From positions 25,683 to 89,682 of the forward strand of contig JAFIFB010000044.1 in assembly GCA_020832285.1 (NCBI GenBank): DNA of 64,000 nucleotides, read 5' to 3'. Of the stretch, positions 60,115 to 64,000 are shown piece after piece; within the stretch, counting starts at the first letter, position 1; each line of letters begins with the position of its first letter. The translations under genes and the position numbers were made by a program. Source of the stretch: Balneolaceae bacterium (lineage in GTDB: Bacteria > Bacteroidota > Rhodothermia > Balneolales > Balneolaceae). The notes under the pieces are model-generated. The model made no database searches, was not told the origin of the DNA, and saw nothing but the letters and a program-made list of their open reading frames with translations.

Positions 60115-63100
60115 ATGCGATCAAAACCCATGGCGAAATTCTCAGTTACGTTTTTTATCGGTTTGATCTTTCTGATCTCATGCAGCAAACAGCCGGAGCC
60201 GGTTTTTACCCTGCTTTCATCAAGCCACACAAACATCGATTTTGTAAATAAAGTCGAAGAAAGCATTGAGTTTAACATTCTCAACTATCTTTATTTTTAC
60301 GATGGAGCGGGAGTGGCCGTGGGTGACATCAATAATAACGGACTTCCCGATCTATTTTTTGTAGGCAACGAAGTGGAGAACCGGCTCTATCTGAATAAAG
60401 GGGATTTTGTGTTTGAAGATATCACTCATTCGGCCGGGGTTGCCGGAGATCCCGGTTCGTGGTCCAAAGGCGCTACCATGGCGGATGTGACCGGGAATGG
60501 CTACCTCGATATTTATGTGAGTAGGGTGAACTTCCTCAACAAAAAAGGAGCCAATCAGCTTTTTATCAATAACGAAGACGGAACCTTCACTGAACGCGCC
60601 GCTGAATTCGGACTCGATTTCAGGGGATACTCCACCCAGGCCGTTTTTTTCGATTACAACAAAAACGGCAGACTCGATCTATTTCTGCTGAACCACTCCT
60701 TCCACAGTGACAAAACCTACGGCCCGGCAGAAGAACTTCGCCAGATCGATGATCCCAAAGCGGGCGACCGCCTCTTCCGGAACGATGGTGATCGATTCAC
60801 CGAAGTAACACATGAAGCCGGTATCTACACCAGTGCACTGGGGTATGGCCTGGGAGTGGCCGTCAGCGACATCACTCTGAACGGCTGGCCCGATATCTAC
60901 GTGGGCAACGATTTTCTGGAGGATGATTACCTCTACATCAACAATGGGGACGGCACTTTTACCGAGGCTCTTTACACCTCCGTCGGCCACACCAGCCGCT
61001 CATCGATGGGCAACGACATCGCCGATATCACGAATAACGGATTAGTGGATATCATTTCGCTCGACATGATGCCCGAAGATCATGAAATTTATATGCGATC
61101 CGGCGGACCGGATATCCAGGAGGTGTACGACCAGAAAATTGATCTGGGTTTTGGCCATAAAAATGCACGCAATACTCTTCAACTAAACCGGGGTCATCTG
61201 CCAGACGGCACACCTGTTTTCAGTGAAATTGCATTTCTGTCAGGAGTGGCCAAAACCGATTGGAGCTGGGCTTCCCTCTTCGCCGATCTGAACAACAGTG
61301 GCTGGAAAGATCTGTTGGTTACAAACGGAATGGTGCGCCGTCCGAATGATATGGATTTTGTGGTTCACAGCGATTCGTTTCCAGAGAGTGAGATGGAAGA
61401 TCCAATGAGCCCGGAAGAGTTCGAGTCCATACAGATGATGCCTGAGCTCCGGATCCCGAACTATCTTTTTCAGAACAACGGTGATTTGACATTTACTGAC
61501 AGAACTACGGAATGGGGCCTTGGCCAGCCGGCCTTTTCGAGCGGGGCTGCTTATGCCGATCTGAACGGTAACGGCCGCCTCGATCTGGTAATCAGCAATC
61601 TGAATGGGGAGTCCTTTATCTATCGAAACACTATTCCGGAAGAGGCTTCCGGTGCCAGCTTTATCAAAGTGCAGCTTCGTGGTGAAGGGTTCAACACCAG
61701 CGGAATCGGCTCAAAAGTAATTTTTTATAAAAATGACCTGATCTATTTCCAGGAACAAATGCCTACACGGGGCTACCAGTCGTCGGTGGATCATATTCTT
61801 CATTTTGGTTTCGGCGATCATCAGGAGCTGGATTCCCTGGTTGTGATCTGGCCGGACGACCGCTTCGAGGTGCAGTACAATATTCCCGTCAATCAGACTC
61901 TTACATTGGATCAACAAGATGCCGGCGGCCGGTTCGATTACAGTCAGTTTCGCAGGTCTTGGAATCGTGCACTTTATCGGGATGTGTCCGATCAGATTGA
62001 CCTGGACTATCACCACCGGGAAGTTGTTTTTGATGATTACGCCCGTGAACCGTCGATGCCGTACCGGCTCACCACACAGGGGCCAGCGATGGCAGCGGGT
62101 GATGTGAACGGGAACGGACTGGATGATCTCTATCTTGGCGGGGCGAAAGGTCAGCCCGGCAGCCTGTTTCTGCAGCAGGCCGATGGCCGTTTTGTCCGGT
62201 CACAGCAAGATCTTTTTGATCAAAATACCGGTTCTGAAGATGTGGACGCCATCTTTTTTGATGCAACCGGAAACGGTCTGCCTGATCTCTACGTGGTGAG
62301 CGGCGGCGGAGAACTCACAGGCAACGATTCCGGTCTCAGGGATCGAATCTACATCAACAACGGTGAAGGTATTTTTGAAAAATCAGCCAATCGCCTGCCC
62401 GAACTGTTTGTGAACGGATCGGTTGTGCGTGCGGCGGATATTAACGGGAACGGACATCTCGATCTTTTAGTGGCAGGCCGCTCGATTCCGTTTCGGTACG
62501 GATTAACCCCGCAACACGCGATCTTACTGAACGACGGGAACGGGTATTTTCGCGATGGCACAGAAGAAATAGCCCCGGACCTGAGAAATTCGGGGATGAT
62601 TACTGATGCGCGATGGGCTTACATTTCAAATAGTCAATATCCCGATTTAATCATCGCAGCTGAATGGATGCCGCTGCAATATTTTTCGAATGAGGACGGG
62701 CGGCTGGTAAACCGCACAAGTGAAGCTGGGCTTAATAGCTTCAGAGGGCTTTGGCAAAGCCTGACGGTGGAAGATGTTACCGGGAACGGGCTTCTCGATA
62801 TTGTTGCGGGAAATTTTGGCCTGAATTCCAGGATTCAGGCATCGCCCGACAGGCCATTTCGTCTTTATCTGAATGATTTTGCCGATATCGGTCAGCCAGA
62901 ACCTGTACTTGCCTATTACCGGAATGGCGATTTTTATCCGTTTGATCAGCATGAGCTGCTGATGCAGTTCGACCGCCTTGCCCGTTCCATTTCAAGCTAC
63001 AGGGAATATTCTGAAAAAAGTATTCGCGGACTATTCGGCAGTGAAAAAGAGCGTAGTTCCCTTGTGCGTGATCTAACCGATTTGAGGACCTCACTTTTTG

Positions 63101-63453
63101 TAAACAATGGTGACGGTACGTTTTCGCGAAAAACACTGCCTAATGAAGCTCAGTTTTCACCTGTCATGGCCATTCATACCGTTCAGAATGAAAAGAGTGG
63201 CGGAAAAGATCTGATCCTGGCTGGAAATCTGCTGGATGTGAGGCCCGCAACCGGCGGCAGGCAGGATGCCGGGCTTGGCCTCTTTTTGAGAAACAGCGGC
63301 GGCGGAGATTTTGAGCCTCTGGAACTTCAGTCAAGCGGCATTTTTATGCGCGGTGAGGCAAGGGGAATCAAGGAGGTTCGAACTCCTGACGGTACGATGC
63401 TGATCATTGCAAGAAACGATGAACCTGCCAAGTTTTTTCAACGGAATGAATAA
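60115..63453 (+). CDS. FG-GAP/VCBS repeat and ASPIC/UnbV domain lipoprotein (CRTAC1-like)
   Basis: Start trimmed from ORF at 59890; lipobox LISCSKQ; about 11 DxxxNGxxD blade motifs; ASPIC/UnbV-like segment GSKVIFYKNDLIYFQEQMPTRGYQSSVDHILHFGFG. Confidence 0.9.
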   Translation: MRSKPMAKFSVTFFIGLIFLISCSKQPEPVFTLLSSSHTNIDFVNKVEESIEFNILNYLYFYDGAGVAVGDINNNGLPDLFFVGNEVENRLYLNKGDFVFEDITHSAGVAGDPGSWSKGATMADVTGNGYLDIYVSRVNFLNKKGANQLFINNEDGTFTERAAEFGLDFRGYSTQAVFFDYNKNGRLDLFLLNHSFHSDKTYGPAEELRQIDDPKAGDRLFRNDGDRFTEVTHEAGIYTSALGYGLGVAVSDITLNGWPDIYVGNDFLEDDYLYINNGDGTFTEALYTSVGHTSRSSMGNDIADITNNGLVDIISLDMMPEDHEIYMRSGGPDIQEVYDQKIDLGFGHKNARNTLQLNRGHLPDGTPVFSEIAFLSGVAKTDWSWASLFADLNNSGWKDLLVTNGMVRRPNDMDFVVHSDSFPESEMEDPMSPEEFESIQMMPELRIPNYLFQNNGDLTFTDRTTEWGLGQPAFSSGAAYADLNGNGRLDLVISNLNGESFIYRNTIPEEASGASFIKVQLRGEGFNTSGIGSKVIFYKNDLIYFQEQMPTRGYQSSVDHILHFGFGDHQELDSLVVIWPDDRFEVQYNIPVNQTLTLDQQDAGGRFDYSQFRRSWNRALYRDVSDQIDLDYHHREVVFDDYAREPSMPYRLTTQGPAMAAGDVNGNGLDDLYLGGAKGQPGSLFLQQADGRFVRSQQDLFDQNTGSEDVDAIFFDATGNGLPDLYVVSGGGELTGNDSGLRDRIYINNGEGIFEKSANRLPELFVNGSVVRAADINGNGHLDLLVAGRSIPFRYGLTPQHAILLNDGNGYFRDGTEEIAPDLRNSGMITDARWAYISNSQYPDLIIAAEWMPLQYFSNEDGRLVNRTSEAGLNSFRGLWQSLTVEDVTGNGLLDIVAGNFGLNSRIQASPDRPFRLYLNDFADIGQPEPVLAYYRNGDFYPFDQHELLMQFDRLARSISSYREYSEKSIRGLFGSEKERSSLVRDLTDLRTSLFVNNGDGTFSRKTLPNEAQFSPVMAIHTVQNEKSGGKDLILAGNLLDVRPATGGRQDAGLGLFLRNSGGGDFEPLELQSSGIFMRGEARGIKEVRTPDGTMLIIARNDEPAKFFQRNE

Positions 63454-63866
63454 AAGTTTGTCAAAAATACGACTTGTCGTGATTTCTTCACATTTCCCCT
63501 CTCAAAGAGGAGATTGTAAGGCCACCACTTCAATTTAGCAAAATAATACCTGATGGTTCGTAAACTTTTCCTTGATAACGCATGCATCCCGCTTATGCCC
63601 TATAATTCAAGTTCCGAAAAATGGCGATGAAGTGGCTACAAAAAAATGAAAAATTACTTCCATATTTCAGATTTCCACTAAATAAGAATTGTGAAAATAA
63701 TAAATTATGAATTTCAATATGTGGAAATTGTTTGAGAAATTTTTTAACAGGCCTTGAATCGGTTGGCGGGAACAGGGTGTTTTCAGCGACGCTATGGCAG
63801 CATTTTATACCGGCTGGATCTTTGATTATGGGCAATGAGTGTGATGGACCATTACCCCGCGGTTCC

Positions 63867-64000
63867 TAGTGTTATGTCAAAGATAAAACGTCGGGTAAGC
63901 CATCTGACGAGTTTTTCAAAAAATATACCAATGTAGATGATTGGGATGATCCCGGATCGACTCGTCTGATGACTCTCTCACACTTTTACAGTTGACACGA
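63867..64000 (-). repeat. MITE-like hairpin element B, inverted copy (runs off window)
   Basis: Reverse complement differs from 20240-20379 at about four positions including one indel. Confidence 0.88.

Noticed and set aside
1-64000. Integrated prophage, ICE or known defence island
   Set aside because: No phage structural, integrase, conjugation or recognised defence nuclease genes were seen apart from two TA modules.

Overview
The window is a Bacteroidota/Balneolaeota-like chromosomal segment (lineage is inferred from gene content, not tested). It is mostly housekeeping genes: ppc 3' end, S41 protease, hslUV, RNase G/E family, murA, biotin carrier, dut, purE, tRNA-Ser(GGA), lysS, PPTase, FtsE-like ATPase, pdxA and an acyl-CoA carboxylase beta subunit. 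The right end, about 47-63.5 kb, is an outer-membrane uptake region: a TonB receptor with an alkaline phosphatase, then FecR, STN-SusC, SusD, Gfo/Idh oxidoreductase, DUF1080 and an FG-GAP/ASPIC-UnbV protein. The most unusual signals are non-coding: (i) a ~160-bp dispersed repeat (1441-1604, 46630-46790) whose two copies differ in sequence but keep internal stems; (ii) a family of ~140-bp hairpin elements with TAGTGTCGTGTCAA-like terminal inverted repeats (19955-20092, 20240-20379, 63867-64000), two further ends of which supply the TAG stop codon of the adjacent gene; (iii) REP-like hairpins next to toxin-antitoxin loci; (iv) a four-helix-bundle (IVS-type) gene bordered by a CCAGCAA heptamer tandem repeat. 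A ParE toxin gene carries a single in-frame nonsense codon beside an intact antitoxin, and an exosortase-family protein stands alone. No rRNA operon, CRISPR array or complete transposase gene was recognised. All family calls are from reading the sequence; no database search was run.
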